This document shows positions 12,599-23,991 of a DNA stretch of 64,000 bases, piece after piece. This DNA comes from Antitrichia curtipendula. Its lineage: Eukaryota > Streptophyta > Bryopsida > Hypnales > Leucodontaceae. Under the pieces are notes generated by a model that ran no database searches, had not been told where the DNA came from, and worked only from the letters and a program-made list of their open reading frames with translations. The translations under genes were made by a program, and so were the position numbers. The DNA lies in the NCBI GenBank assembly GCA_951230915.1, contig OX579642.1:11842001-11906000 (forward strand), written 5' to 3'. Each line of letters starts with the position of its first letter. The first letter of the stretch is position 1.

Positions 12599-14076
12599 GA
12601 GTTCTGGTGTTGTGTATCTGCAGACATGGAAGATCAGGTGAAGGGTCTGGAGGTCTACTTGAAAAGATTCTAAATCCCTGACGAAGACAAAGACGACTAT
12701 GGTGACGCCGACATGCTCGGCGAGTGCTGGGAGTGGAAGGACCCGCAAGAGGTCGAGTACTGGACTCTTGTCCTTGTGCCGATGAACAAGAACCTGTCCT
12801 TCAGGACGAAGTATAAGAAGGTCGAAGATAACCTGCCAGTGACGCTGACAGAGGTTGTGCGCAAGGTCATCACCGGACCCAGTGGCCTCATCTTTGTGTG
12901 CTGCAAAACGATGAACCCCGATCAAGAAGAGGAGTACTACTTCTCGTACGTGGTGAACAGCCGGAAAATCCAGTTCTCCGTATCAGCGTACTACAAGTCC
13001 CTCAACAACACGGACTACCAGGAGCTGCAGAAAGACATTGAGCAACACATCAAGGAGAATAGGTGGAAAGCCCAAGGAGGGGGGCCGCTGACGTCTGTGA
13101 CACTGGCATCTAAGGTGAACGCTTTAATAAAGGGATTCGACCATATAAAAGCCACCCTACAAAACAAGGCTCAGAGAATGCAGCCAATTACGTTGACCAG
13201 GGACTACAGCAGTCAAGGGGGTAGCCAAGGGTCACTCATCATAGCCACCCCGGAGACGAGTCGGAGTCACACTCGCATGAAACAAACGGAGAAGTACAGT
13301 CGGGGGGATCCCGGGATGACTCCTCCTCCGGCACCCAAAAATCGGGGGAAGAAGCCGGCTCCCCAGGATCTTCTAGTGCCGGAGAACAGCATGGCCTCGA
13401 AGATACTAAACATCCCCCAGGACCTTGGCGGAAGCGTTCACGAGATAGACTACGAGGAGGCATGCAAATCGTATGCGGACTATTGGTCAGTCTGCACTGA
13501 CTCGTACATCACAAAGATTGGGGAGAAATTCCTTATTCCGATTGAGCAACTGGAAAAGCCCCCACAAAATCTGAATATCCGCAAACAAGAAGACCAGGGC
13601 GTCAGGAAAACGCTGAACTTCCTCATAAACATGCCCGACCCTGACAAGAAAATGATGCTGTGCGCCTATCCTCAGAATATGAAGAAGAAACCACAAACAT
13701 TCGAGGAAATAAAGGCCGGAAAGTTCTGGATGGTCAACGGCCAGCACTGTGTCGAGGCCTCCAAGAGAATCCAACTGATGGATCAAATTCCCCAGGACAA
13801 GAAGGACAAGTTCAAGGTGTGGGAATGCTTTGTCGTGTGGAACAGGGAGGACAGTATCATCCAAAAAATTTCCGCATATTACAACCGTGTGAACCACTTC
13901 CAGAACTTCATGCCAACCTGGGCGACAAACATACTGGCTTCACGGTTCGTGTGGACGAGCATGGAGAGTCCTACGCCACCGAGGGAGCCCACAGAGCTCG
14001 GAAAGATGGCCAAGTCCGAGCCCAAGACAAGAGTAGATGCAGTAAACGCGTCATTGTTCCTGGTAAGTTCATATCA

Positions 14077-14156
14077 ATTAACTCGAGTCGAGTTAAGCCT
14101 TCAAACATGTCGTGAACTTGCAAGCGAAACTACATTCTAACTCGAGTCGAGTTAAT
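14077..14156. repeat. Two palindromes inside intron 1 of locus A
   Basis: Copies lie at 14077-14097 and 14136-14156, both with spacer AGT, inside the 137-base intron 14063-14199. They take up about a third of the intron. The first starts 15 bases after the donor. Each could pair with itself or with the other. Confidence 0.9.
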
Positions 14157-15564
14157 CTGCCCCACTAACTTCATATGCATTTCTGGAACTACTCTTCAGG
14201 AATTCAAGACTGCGATCAAGCTCAGGTTCGCCATGATCGACATAAAAAAAACCTAGGGGTATTTGGGGAAGAAGAACCAGAGGGACATTGACATCCACAA
14301 TGAGATAAAGCTCATTACGGCATCACAAGATGTCTACGACCTCTGGGCTGAGGTCATCTCCAGTCATTCTCAAGGAGAACTCATCGATCCCGATTCCACA
14401 ATTAAGATCAGGCACACGAAGGGATGGAGCTCGGAAAAAGACGGTGTCATGACCCGGGAGTTCTTCAAGTGGATTGGGAACGTCACAGAAGGTGACCTCA
14501 AGAGGCTTACTGTACACCTACTAAGCAGGACCCCAAACCGCGAGGCGCCGCACCCGAAAGTGACGATGAGGGCTCCGAGGTCCGTCCTCCCTGACTGCTA
14601 CACTGCGAAAGAGTGTCTGGAGAGGACCAAACGGAAGGCGGCTATCTGGCGGTAGTTGCACTACCTCGATGACAAATTGAAACTGTTTGACAACGACGGT
14701 AATTACAGGAGGAGTGCCTGGAAGGCCTTCAAGCGTAAGTACAACGTCACCAAGGCGACGAAGAACACGCTTCTTACAGGACCCGGTGAATCCTTCTTTT
14801 CTCAGGCCAAGATGCCATCTAACAAGAAGAAGACCGTCGAGGAATTGTCGCCGGTGGCATAGGAATTTTTCAAGGTCTTCATGGAGAGCAAGGGAAGATT
14901 CATGAGGCCAAATGCTACGGCGTTCTACCGGCCCTTTGAGATGAAAGATGACGAGTTGGGCGACTGGGACATGAATGTCTGGAACGAAGCCGTAAAGTCC
15001 AGAATCAAATTGGCGATCATAGATTTCAGAAACATCCCTGGAATCATCAACAAAGAGAAGTCGTCGACATACTTCGAGAAGTTTATGGGCATTCTCGAAG
15101 AGGACGCCGGGGAGGAGCTGACAGATCCCGAGGTCTGGCTATGGATCGCCGGTGACAAGGAGATCGAAGTGGATCTGCGGAGTTACATTCGGACATCCCC
15201 CTTCGCACGAACATATTCCGTGCGATTCGCAGAGTACCTGCCGTCTGCATTCGAACGCATTGGAGACGTTCCCGAGAGGAGCGCCCGAGCGAAAGATCCT
15301 GTGCAAATGCTCTTCTTGGTGAAGAACGGAGCGGCGATCAAGACTCGCCAAATCCCGAAGACGTTCGGTGTGGCTCCGAGCTCGCACTACAACTCCAAGA
15401 GGCAGACCTTGGAGGTGGAATACCGAGTGTATGACACGGACCTGCGGATGGAGTTCTATTTGAACGTCATGGACTTGTTCGTCTCGTCCAGGGATGTAGA
15501 ATTGTCGTACTTCGCGGGAGGGAAAGCAATATGCGCGGCTTGGGTAAGTGTACCGAGTTCGATT

Positions 15565-15659
15565 CTTAACTCGTGTTGAGTTGAGTTGTCCGGCTCTCGA
15601 TCGGTTGGTGAGGGTCATTCTTATGAGGAGCACATCACTTTAACTCGGGTCGAGTTGAC
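15565..15659. repeat. Two palindromes inside intron 2 of locus A
   Basis: Copies lie at 15565-15585 (spacer TGT, right arm TGAGTTGAG) and 15639-15659 (spacer GGT), inside the 178-base intron 15544-15721. The first starts 22 bases after the donor, much as in intron 1. Confidence 0.9.
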
Positions 15660-16813
15660 TGTCTCCGCCTTCCAGTTGGTGTGCGTTGGCGTTCTAACAA
15701 TTTTGGTCTTGCTCCCTGCAGATGCTTTCCCTGGATCATTTCATCGGCGGCGACAGTGCGAAGAAGGCCACGTTCCTGTCCCTATGCATGGAATCGGAGA
15801 ACATGGACAAGGACGACTTCCTGGATTCCATTTACTTCGTCGACGAGCAAAAGTTTGAGGACAACCGGGTCAAGGGGGCCTCGTCTTCACGGGGGAGGGT
15901 CCTCCCAGAAAGAAGAAGGAGGTCCATTGGTGACGATCCCAGTAGTACGCCAAGGGCGTCCCAGCGAGACGACATTGTCAACCTCGACGGAGAGGATGAT
16001 GATGTGATGGACTGGGTCGATCCAATTCACGAGGGGATGAATTTGACACCGACTGCAGCCGCTCCATCGATTAATCTGCAGGAGAGTAGCGACATGCGGG
16101 GCTCTTCGGGATCGTCCGCACGGGATATTCAAACCCCGGTCTCCCGCCCAAGGCCTTCGCAAAAGAGGAAGCCAGATCCACCTGCGCCGACTCCCCCATC
16201 GATGCCGAATTCATATATAATTTAATGAGGCAGAACAACGAGGAGCAGGCCAAGGCTCGGATGGAGGAACGTGAGGAGCAAAGGGAAGAAAACAAGCGGG
16301 CTCGGAATGAAAACACGGACTTGATGAAGCAGTTCCTGGACAATCTTCCCACGATCGTGTCGCAGGTGGCAAATGCAAGTATCTCGGCCTTCATGAATGC
16401 GAGGCCCATGATGATGATCGACCCGAACGCACCAACTCCGCAACTGCTGATCTCGAATCAGGCACAGGGGTCCGCAGACAGTGCGAGGCAACCGTAGACA
16501 GGGTCTGCCCACATCACCGGAGGTCCGTCTGCGTCCGAGAACTTGCTGGCACAAGCCTCCCCTAGCTCGGCTCCAAATCAAGTGGAGGATGCGGAGGATG
16601 CGACAAGGACAGTCGCGGAGAGACAGGTCCAGGAAGTTCCCGAGAAAATGGTTCCTCCGCAACAAGCTGTACCGGACGAGGGATCTGCACCGGAGGTTGT
16701 CGCTCAGCATCCGATTGAGGACGTTGCTGCAGACGCTGTAGTGGCCGAGCAGTCACAGGGCCCTGTGGCTGATGATCCTCCAGGTTGTTCCCTGTGACTC
16801 TCTGAGCCTGAGT

Positions 16814-16834
16814 TCTAACTCGATTCGAGTTAAA
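16814..16834. repeat. Single palindrome in the gap before the FCP1-like exons
   Basis: TCTAACTCG-ATT-CGAGTTAAA lies in the segment 16784-16996, which fits a third intron of locus A. It is the last copy seen in the window. Confidence 0.85.
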
Positions 16835-16996
16835 ACTCCTCAAGTTTTTTTTTGGTGGGCTTTAGGTAGCATCTAGTGATAGAGTAACTGAGGTCTCCAA
16901 GTACGCTGTAGGTATTGTAAATTTTTTATCTCTCAGGGAGACAGTGTAATATAATTGTGTTCTTACATTTCATTGTCTGGCTCTGATCTTTCGCAG

Positions 16997-18370
16997 TCGC
17001 AAGCTTGTTGTCCTCGGAAATTCAGGGACCCCTTATTGTATGCGATGACATAATTTTTTCTCCGGAAACGTCTCCCGCATTTATCATGTCCGAGACTGTT
17101 CCGCATGTTCCTGGTCCGGTGGCGGAGGCATGTCCGCCATGTCTTGAGGAAGAGATGGTCCAAGAGGACGTCTGGGATGGCATAGACGTGGAGGTCAAGG
17201 AGGACATTCCCGAAGACCCTCTTGTGATGCCGGTGGTTTCTCCATCCAGTGATTCGTTGGAGCCAGTAATTTCAGCACCGGTTCCACTACACGACGATGC
17301 GGTACGTTCTTAGTGTTCCATGTGTAGTTGTTACTTTCCCTTCATGGATGTGAGTTGAACGTCATGGAGACATGGCTGTAGTACTATAGTCTTCGTCTAA
17401 AGTGCATCTGTTTAATCGGCACTTTGTCTCTGTTCCTCATGAGCAGGGTGAGAAAACCGTTGCTCTAGATAATGCGGAAGGCCGGAGTCTTCCCCCATTC
17501 AAATCCAGGTTGACAAAAAAGTGGCTGAATGTTGTCCTGGATCTGAATGGACTATTGGTCTTTTGTGATGATTTAAGGTATCACATGGTTCAAAGGAGAT
17601 TTTGCTCTCCCGGTGAGGTAGTGCGTGATCCAGAAGACATCATGGATATTAATAAGGTCACTCTTCGGCCACACGTAAGGAGGTTTCTGAGAGAATTATC
17701 CTCCGTTGCGAACGTAGTAGTGTGGAGCTCCATGAACAGAAGCTACGCCCAACATATTTGCACTTACGTATTCAGCGGCATGCCACCGCCGTTGCAAGTT
17801 CTCGGCCGAGAGCAGTGTAGCGTTATAAAATGGAAATAGAGATACGGAAAGCTATTGAACTACAGGTTGACGGGCTCGAACAAGGACCTCCAAATCAAGC
17901 CTCTAGAAAAATTGTACAAGTTAAAGGGGTCCATTTTCACGGAGGACAACACAATTATAGTGGAGGACAACACAATTATATTGGACGACAAGCCGGAAAA
18001 ACACTTCATGAACAACGCCGCGAATGTCGTGCTCTTAGATTCGTGGTCGCCTGAAGGAATTGGGTCGAGAGATGAAATCCTCATGAATGAACTTCTGCCC
18101 TGGATTCAGAGAGTGCACGCGGAGAGGCCCTGGGGGTTTATCCGTTTTCGTAGAGACGATTCTGTAGGGGGCGTCCACCTTGTGAATGAACTCGACCAAT
18201 CCAAGTACAAAATGCTTTGTGCGGCTCTTAGAGAATCAAATAGACTTCTTGATGAGTGGAAAGAGAATAATGATGAACATGACGGCCCTCCGCCAACGCT
18301 GAACGTTCCGCGCCGCAAGGAGCTTAAGCTATCAGACATCTTGTTCTTACTTAAACCAACTCCGCGCTAG
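16997..18370 (+). pseudogene. FCP1/HAD-like phosphatase-fold exons, possibly the C-terminal part of locus A, one nonsense codon
   Basis: Exons 16997-17301 and 17447-18370 join in phase. The second has an FCP1/NLI-type HAD domain. Motif I reads VVLDLNGLLV (the usual DxDx(T/V) has become DLN), motif II is in VVVWSSMNRS, a conserved Lys sits in DLQIKPLEKLYK, and the acidic motif is LDDKPEKHF. Plant HAD proteins with a DLNGLL motif are known. An in-frame TAG at 17837 splits the domain after VIKWK, and the frame continues intact to 18370. A 21-base unit coding EDNTII-V/L is doubled at about 17940-17981. A donor at 16783/16784 would join exon 3 of locus A to 16997 in the correct phase, so this may be the C-terminus of that protein; a separate gene is the alternative. 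Confidence 0.6.
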
Positions 18371-18654
18371 AGCAGGTCATAGCTGTCGTAGGGTTCTGGC
18401 TTCTGTGGAGTTGTATAGTATGTACTTTGTGTGGAAGTTATAGTGCGACTATTCATTAGTAAAAGTACAAAATTTTTTTACAATGCAAGCCTGTGTTTTG
18501 TGTCCGAGATTTATGTGTTTTGGTGGCATCAAAAGAACATTGTGAAGACAAAAGTGTGGCCTTTGTTGATTCGCTTGTTTACTATGAGCAGCTCGTCATA
18601 TCGCAAAGGGGGGTTCGGCATATCATGTATTCAGCGGCCACGGCACAATCTACG

Positions 18655-19295
18655 ATGGATTTCTCTGTGATGGATGTAGATGATGGTGTTGTCGATAGTC
18701 CTCCCAATGGAGGAAAATGTCCTGTATTGGCACACTCTCCATCTCCTCTCAAGTCTCGTCCGCAGTCGATGTCCCCACGAGATCACTCCGGGATGAATCC
18801 CGAACTGCAGAGGAAGCTTTACGTTGATGAAATGGGTGTCATGGCCCTTGATGAGGTGTGTTAACAATCCGTGTCTTTGCACTCTTTTCTGTTTCTTAGT
18901 GATGCTTCATAAGCAGGGTAGATGGTAAGTCTCCCTTACAAATTCTATATTTGCAGGTGAATGACATAGTGCCTGTGTCTGTCGCCATCGTCGACAAGAC
19001 TTTCAAGGACGTCGAGCCTACGAGTCACGGAGATCAACCAACCCCATCGATGGGCTTGCCTCATCCTGGACTTAAACCGTCTTCATTGAATCTTGCCAAA
19101 CGGCAATGCAAAACACATGATGGATTGCCTCCTCTTCATTGTGGCCGTCATCCGTGGGACGCTTGGGAGCGGAGGTCTTTGAAGAAACAAAGGCGGGAAA
19201 CTGTGCACCAAAGATCTGCTAGTAGTAGCGGATATAGTCGAGGGCCAGAGTTATTGAAGGCAATGGAGATGTTGAAGAGTAGGTCGCACTCGTAG
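18655..19295 (+). CDS. Small two-exon gene model, product not recognised
   Basis: Exon 18655-18855 and exon 18957-19295 join in phase 0 across a 101-base GT-AG intron (GAG-GTGTGT ... TTTGCAG) and give about 179 residues. The start MDFSVMDVDDGVVDS is the first plausible Met after the upstream gene; the same frame is open further upstream to about 18493, so the start is uncertain. The protein is polar, Pro/Ser-rich and basic near the end (RRSLKKQRRE), which would suit a nuclear protein, but no domain is recognisable. It lies 285 bases after the FCP1-like exons on the same strand and may be a further part of that decaying unit. Confidence 0.4.
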
Positions 19296-19299
19296 TACA

Positions 19300-21400
19300 T
19301 AGCTTGAAGACCATCACCAAAAACTTTAGTCTCCTTTAAGTACATTGGTGTAAAATTTTGGTGAATCATTCAACTATTGGTGAATGGTTCCAAATTTTGG
19401 ATTATAGGTTCTTTGCTATTTTTCAAGAAAGAAGCAAAATTATATTGTTAATAGCACTACAGACTCATAGATTGTTCCGAAACTTATTAACAAAGTTTTA
19501 TATCTTCCTTAGTTGTGGTGGACTAGTAATTGGAAGCTCGGGATGAATAGGCATTGCTTCTACAAACATGCATTTTGCAATGTAAATAACATTTATATAG
19601 AAATTTGATGAATTTTTTTCATTAACTATATTGTATGTTTCATTTAGTGCATGGTATATCATAATTCTTCATTTTCAAATATGTTTTATGTATCATTTCA
19701 TTACTTTTATAGGATTGCAAACAAGAATTCTTCTTCTTTTTACATTTATGTATGTTTTGGGATTGACATGTCACTATACACAAGCTCCCATTTCATTGGA
19801 AAACTCCCAAAATAATGAATATGATGTTAAAATGGGCAAAAGGTAGAAATTGAAAAATAGGTGCATACATATTGTGAAATAATAGCTACATAGCCTCCAA
19901 AATAAAAGTCTTGACGCAACATATATATGAATTACAAAGTATAGTGAAGTAACCAGGGATATCTTACTATTTTCAGGTAATATTACAGATGAATTAAAGA
20001 TGGATGATCAAAATTGAATGATTTGTCTTATCTACTTGCATTCTAGGATATGTGCCACGTTTCCACAAAAGGAAAAAAATACATTGCATAAATACACTTG
20101 AAATCGCCCCCTTCCTAACATAAAAACTCTGGTTTAAAATATACTACTATACATGGGAGTATAACATTCGTTTTAGAGACACCTACTTCAACACTTCAAT
20201 TTTCATAAATTATTCATACATTGTCTAAAAAATGCATTCTTAGAAAATCTAGAATCTCCTTTGACTACCAACAAGATTTCAAAATATTATTTTTAATATA
20301 ATAAAAGAAACCATAGTGAATTGCTTATTTAATCAATTTTAGGTATAGGTATTCTACAGGTAGTGCCAAAAAATGATCTTCATTGAAGTCATGAACCTCT
20401 ATACTCTATATATTTACAAACATGCAAAAAACAAGAAAAATGTAGAATACATTTCATTTATTCATCCACGTGCACATACATTCATTCAAAATAGAGTTAT
20501 ATTCTCTAAAAACAATATAGTATTTTAGCAATTTTGGTCATTGAAAAAGGAAGGATAGTATCAAATATTGTCTAAAATAATTTATATTACTTCTGAACTA
20601 ATATTTGCTGAACAAAAATTCCCTTGTCTTCTTTATTAATCTTTTTTTTAAATCATCATTTCTAGATGATAATTTATAAAAGACAAATTTAATTGCACAT
20701 CTAAGCTTTGATCAAGCCTACTTTGATCATTAGAAGTTAACCTCTGAATGTTTTGGAAGTTTTTGAGCAAAAGTGATACAAATTAGCACATGTTGAAAGG
20801 AAGGTACAGTTGTCATTTAAAGGTGATCTTTAAATGGAAAGAAGTGATTCTTCAATTGACCGCTATTAATAGTGGTGTGAAAGAATTAGAAAAAAAGGGG
20901 TCCCCACGAATCATCGGTTTTGCTTTTTTCCATCTTGCAAGTGAGCGCTTTCTAGAAGACCTAATGTCACAAATATGAACCTACAATACACGTACTTCAA
21001 AAATCCATAACAAATTCAATATTGCTTTAAAAAATATGAAACCAATCCTGTTGGATTCCTCGTCTTTTTTTCTATCTATGAAAAAAGAATTAAAAATACT
21101 ACCGACCAAGCAAGAAAACGGAAAATGCAAATCAGTCTTTGCCTGGACGATTCAAGAGCCGCATCACTTAACCACTGTGCGTCAAATGGGACGTTTTCCA
21201 GACGCTGAATACCTAGATTCACAGAAAACCATGCTATTCAAATCTTTTTATCTCGAAATATACAAGCAGGATTTTCGTGGAAATTGTTCATTTGTATGCA
21301 TATTTGACTGCGCTGGAAATTTGATTGGTTTAGGGTTCGTTAAAGAAGTTCGGAGTAGAAGATTCCGTTTAGTAAACACTCTAGTTAGCAAACAGTCGTT
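19300..21400. other. AT-rich intergenic DNA, no gene seen
   Basis: Only short frames. The longest, from 21036, gives 159 residues with no recognisable domain and runs into a fold-back region, so I do not call it a gene. Confidence 0.5.
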
Positions 21401-21409
21401 GCTCTGCTT

Positions 21410-21498
21410 AGTGTTTACAATCCACTTTAAACACTCCGTTGTTCACACCATTGAAAACAGTCCAGTGTTCTGTTCAATGTTGTCGTGGTGTGAACAAT
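21410..21498. repeat. Nested fold-back sequence
   Basis: A perfect 12-base inverted repeat, TTGTTCACACCA at 21439-21450 and TGGTGTGAACAA at 21486-21497, is extended inward by CATTGAA / TTCAATG. Next to it AGTGTTTA and TAAACACT pair at about 21410-21434. Probably a remnant of a fold-back or MITE element. Confidence 0.7.
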
Positions 21499-21837
21499 CT
21501 TCAACGTGCTACTAAACTGAATGTTCAACGTGCTCTTAGTCGCAGCGCTCCGAATCCACCTACGACGGTGTTCTTGGGACAGGTTGACGACATTTCGTGT
21601 TGCGGTTTCAGGTTAACCATCTGCCTCTCTCCGTTCTCTCCATCTTAGACGTTCGGAATCAGTTGTTCCGGTGACAGAAACCCTGTCTGCGGTGCTAGGC
21701 ACTGCGAAACCTCGAACTGCGGCACTAGGCGCTGCAGAAGTTCTACAGTCTCCGTCGTGTACTTGGCGAAGTTATTCATCGAAAACTCTCGAACTTTGTT
21801 TTCAATTCTCTGTAATTTGCTAAGGGCTTTGTCATTG

Positions 21838-21902
21838 AGTGAACAGTATTTGCGTCGAACCCCCTCCACGCGTAGGGGGTCCGATGTGAAATACTGTTCA
21901 CT
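21838..21902. repeat. Strong hairpin, arms 28/29 bases, loop 8
   Basis: The left arm 21838-21865 (AGTGAACAGTATTT ... ACCCCCT) pairs with the right arm 21874-21902 with a few mismatches in the middle. The loop contains ACGCGT. It lies in GC-richer DNA upstream of locus B. Nature unknown: fold-back element or cruciform-forming promoter feature. Confidence 0.75.
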
Positions 21903-23991
21903 GAGTGACCGAATTCCTCGTAGTCAGTCCAGTTGTCTTCATTCACACAAGGACTTAACTTTCTCTGCCCATTTTTTTGGTAACTTTGACAGGTGCAAGG
22001 CGGAGAGCGTGATTCATCGAGTTCTAGCGGGACCACCTCCATGCGATGCACCTAATCTTCAAACGTGCCTCACCGCAGCCGCTGCTTCATCTTCAAACGT
22101 CCACCGCTCCAGGCTCTGCTCCAGACTCCATCGCTCGCTGTAGTTTCCATTGTTTTTGTTTGCTCGCTCGATTGCAGTCTTTCCTGTTCACCAGTTGCTA
22201 CCTGCGCATCACTTCCAAGCTGTATGAGTACGTTGGAGCTCGCGGAGCCGCGGACATGATTTGCGGTGCTCCCTTTGAGTTCAATTCAAAACAGCAAATT
22301 CGAATTCAAAAAGGTAACAATTGAAACCACTCCGTAGTTAGGAGTAGGAAGAAAATTTAATTTGGAATGGAAGCTGAACAGCTAGCCGTTAGTCCTTTAA
22401 GGATTAGTATCGCTAGGCCGAAGCTGCATGCACATGTCCACGTAAATGGAAGTTCACAATTTGCGGTACTGCAATTCCAGTTGCTGTCGACGTATTCCCG
22501 ATTGCAGTCGTTCCTGTTCTCCAGTAACGACAGTCGAGAAGCGTGGGATTTAGAAGTTGGCAGTGTCGTCGACGTTCTGGTTTTCTTTCTTTGAGTCCGC
22601 GACCGCAGGGCAGAGAAGAACACGAAGCTGACTACAACTATACTAGTACCAAAATTTATACTGTACTAGTAGGAGTTTTCTCAAACATCCTGGGTTCACT
22701 GACACAGTCTGAAATGTACCTTCTATCGAACTCCAGCACGCGGGCCTTCCCTGCCAAAGAGACGCATTTGTTTCGCTAGGGCCCCAACTAAACAATGTGC
22801 CGAGCAATGAACCGAACAATGAGCCCAGCTACAGCCACGCAACAGGCAAAAACTCTCCACACAGTAAAGTCAAACTTCACTAATTTTGTTCGGCTCATCG
22901 TTCAGTTGGCTATGTTAAAAGCTGCAACTGGCGCCTTCTTCGTCGTCTTTCATAGCACAGACATATTCAACAATGAGTTGTCCTCGATCTGCATAGTTCA
23001 ATTCTTCGCGCTGCGTGAATTTTCTTGAATGCTTGTGCTGAAGTTTGAAGTAGTAGCTACCCAGTACTACCGTTTGCTCCGTCGTGTCTTGTGTCTGTGC
23101 TTTTGTGCTTTCGTGGAAGCTCAATCCTCGCCAAACCTCCTCTGTACACGAATCGAATCTCCCTCGGTCAAGTTGGTATCTGCAAAGTTGAATTGAAGCT
23201 GGTCATATTCACCAATATGATATCAAAAAATTATAGGGTGCTTTGGAAATCAATTGCTTGCGTTCTCTATTTTGTTCGGTAGATTTCATCTAGCAGTAAT
23301 TGGGCAACCACAAACTCTAGGAAGCTCAGATGCGGCCGGGGATTGATCGGGTGCCATCGCCCTAGTCTACATCAGGTCAAGAAAACTGATCTAAATGAAT
23401 GTTGTCGTGAAATTCGACACGGAGATCAGGGAGGCGTCCCCCCCCCCCCTCTCTAGTTTGTGTCTACTTGTTCAGTGATTTATGCTGTTTGATTTAGAAA
23501 ATTCTGTATTTAGCTGTAGAAATGAATTCTAGTATATTCAATGAGCTCCAGTCACTAACTATTGCAAGTTATCCTGAAGTGTTGTGACCATGTTGTCCAG
23601 TCTTTATTTATCAGAATTTGGATGCTTGGTTCACCAAGACATTTCATATGTACACTATTTCCGTTACATATCTGTCTATCAATTTGTTGTGAAATGAATA
23701 ATTATTGAACCAATTACCAATATAATCAGTCAGGGTCACAGCGAAGAGAGAACTTCTCAGGTTATTTTTTATACAAACCAGCACCTTCGTTATGCCGTCA
23801 CAATTTTTGTAGACTTATGGAGGTTTTGAAACCGGTCCTGCACGACTTTGCAATACAAAGGAGATCACAGGAAGAAGTTTGAAGACTCGCAATTTTTTTT
23901 TTTTTTTTTTTTTTGCTTGAAATGGACGTTGTAGCGACGTAATGCAATTCGAGTTTTACTGAAGCTCGTCATATTCTCTATGTTATTGATT
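21903..23991. other. Mixed-GC non-coding DNA with short repeats, no convincing gene
   Basis: A 26-base segment beginning CGATTGCAGTC occurs at about 22169-22194 and again, nearly unchanged, at about 22499-22524. An imperfect inverted repeat (CCAACTAAACAATGTGCC versus the reverse complement at about 22890-22915) spans about 22786-22916. A C9 run lies near 23440 and a T22 run near 23893. Open frames are short and overlap on both strands. Confidence 0.4.

Larger units (their letters stand above)
12626..16783 (+). pseudogene. Locus A: ParB/DGQH-like plus degenerate amino-methyltransferase-like protein, five nonsense codons
   Basis: Exons 12626-14062, 14200-15543 and 15722-16783 join in phase across GT-AG introns. 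Residues about 300-380 look like a ParB/sulfiredoxin-type domain: IPIEQLEKPPQN, then WMVNGQHCVEASKR around residue 371. Exon 2 has the order of a beta-class DNA amino-methyltransferase: a motif IV position reading IIDFRNIPG (residue ~754; DPPY expected) followed by a motif I-like YFAGGKAICAAW (residue ~917). The replaced DPPY suggests loss of catalysis. Exon 3 is low-complexity and charged. In-frame stops lie at 12671 (TAA), 14254, 14653, 14860 and 16495 (all TAG). A one-base shift lies near 16195 in a C run, where GACTCCCCC restores a frame leading to NLMRQNNEEQ. Locus B at 27.9-32.3 kb is a relative. Domain names are inferred from motifs. Confidence 0.6.

Noticed and set aside
21036..21515. 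159-codon open frame
   Set aside because: No domain, AT-rich start, and it ends inside a fold-back structure.
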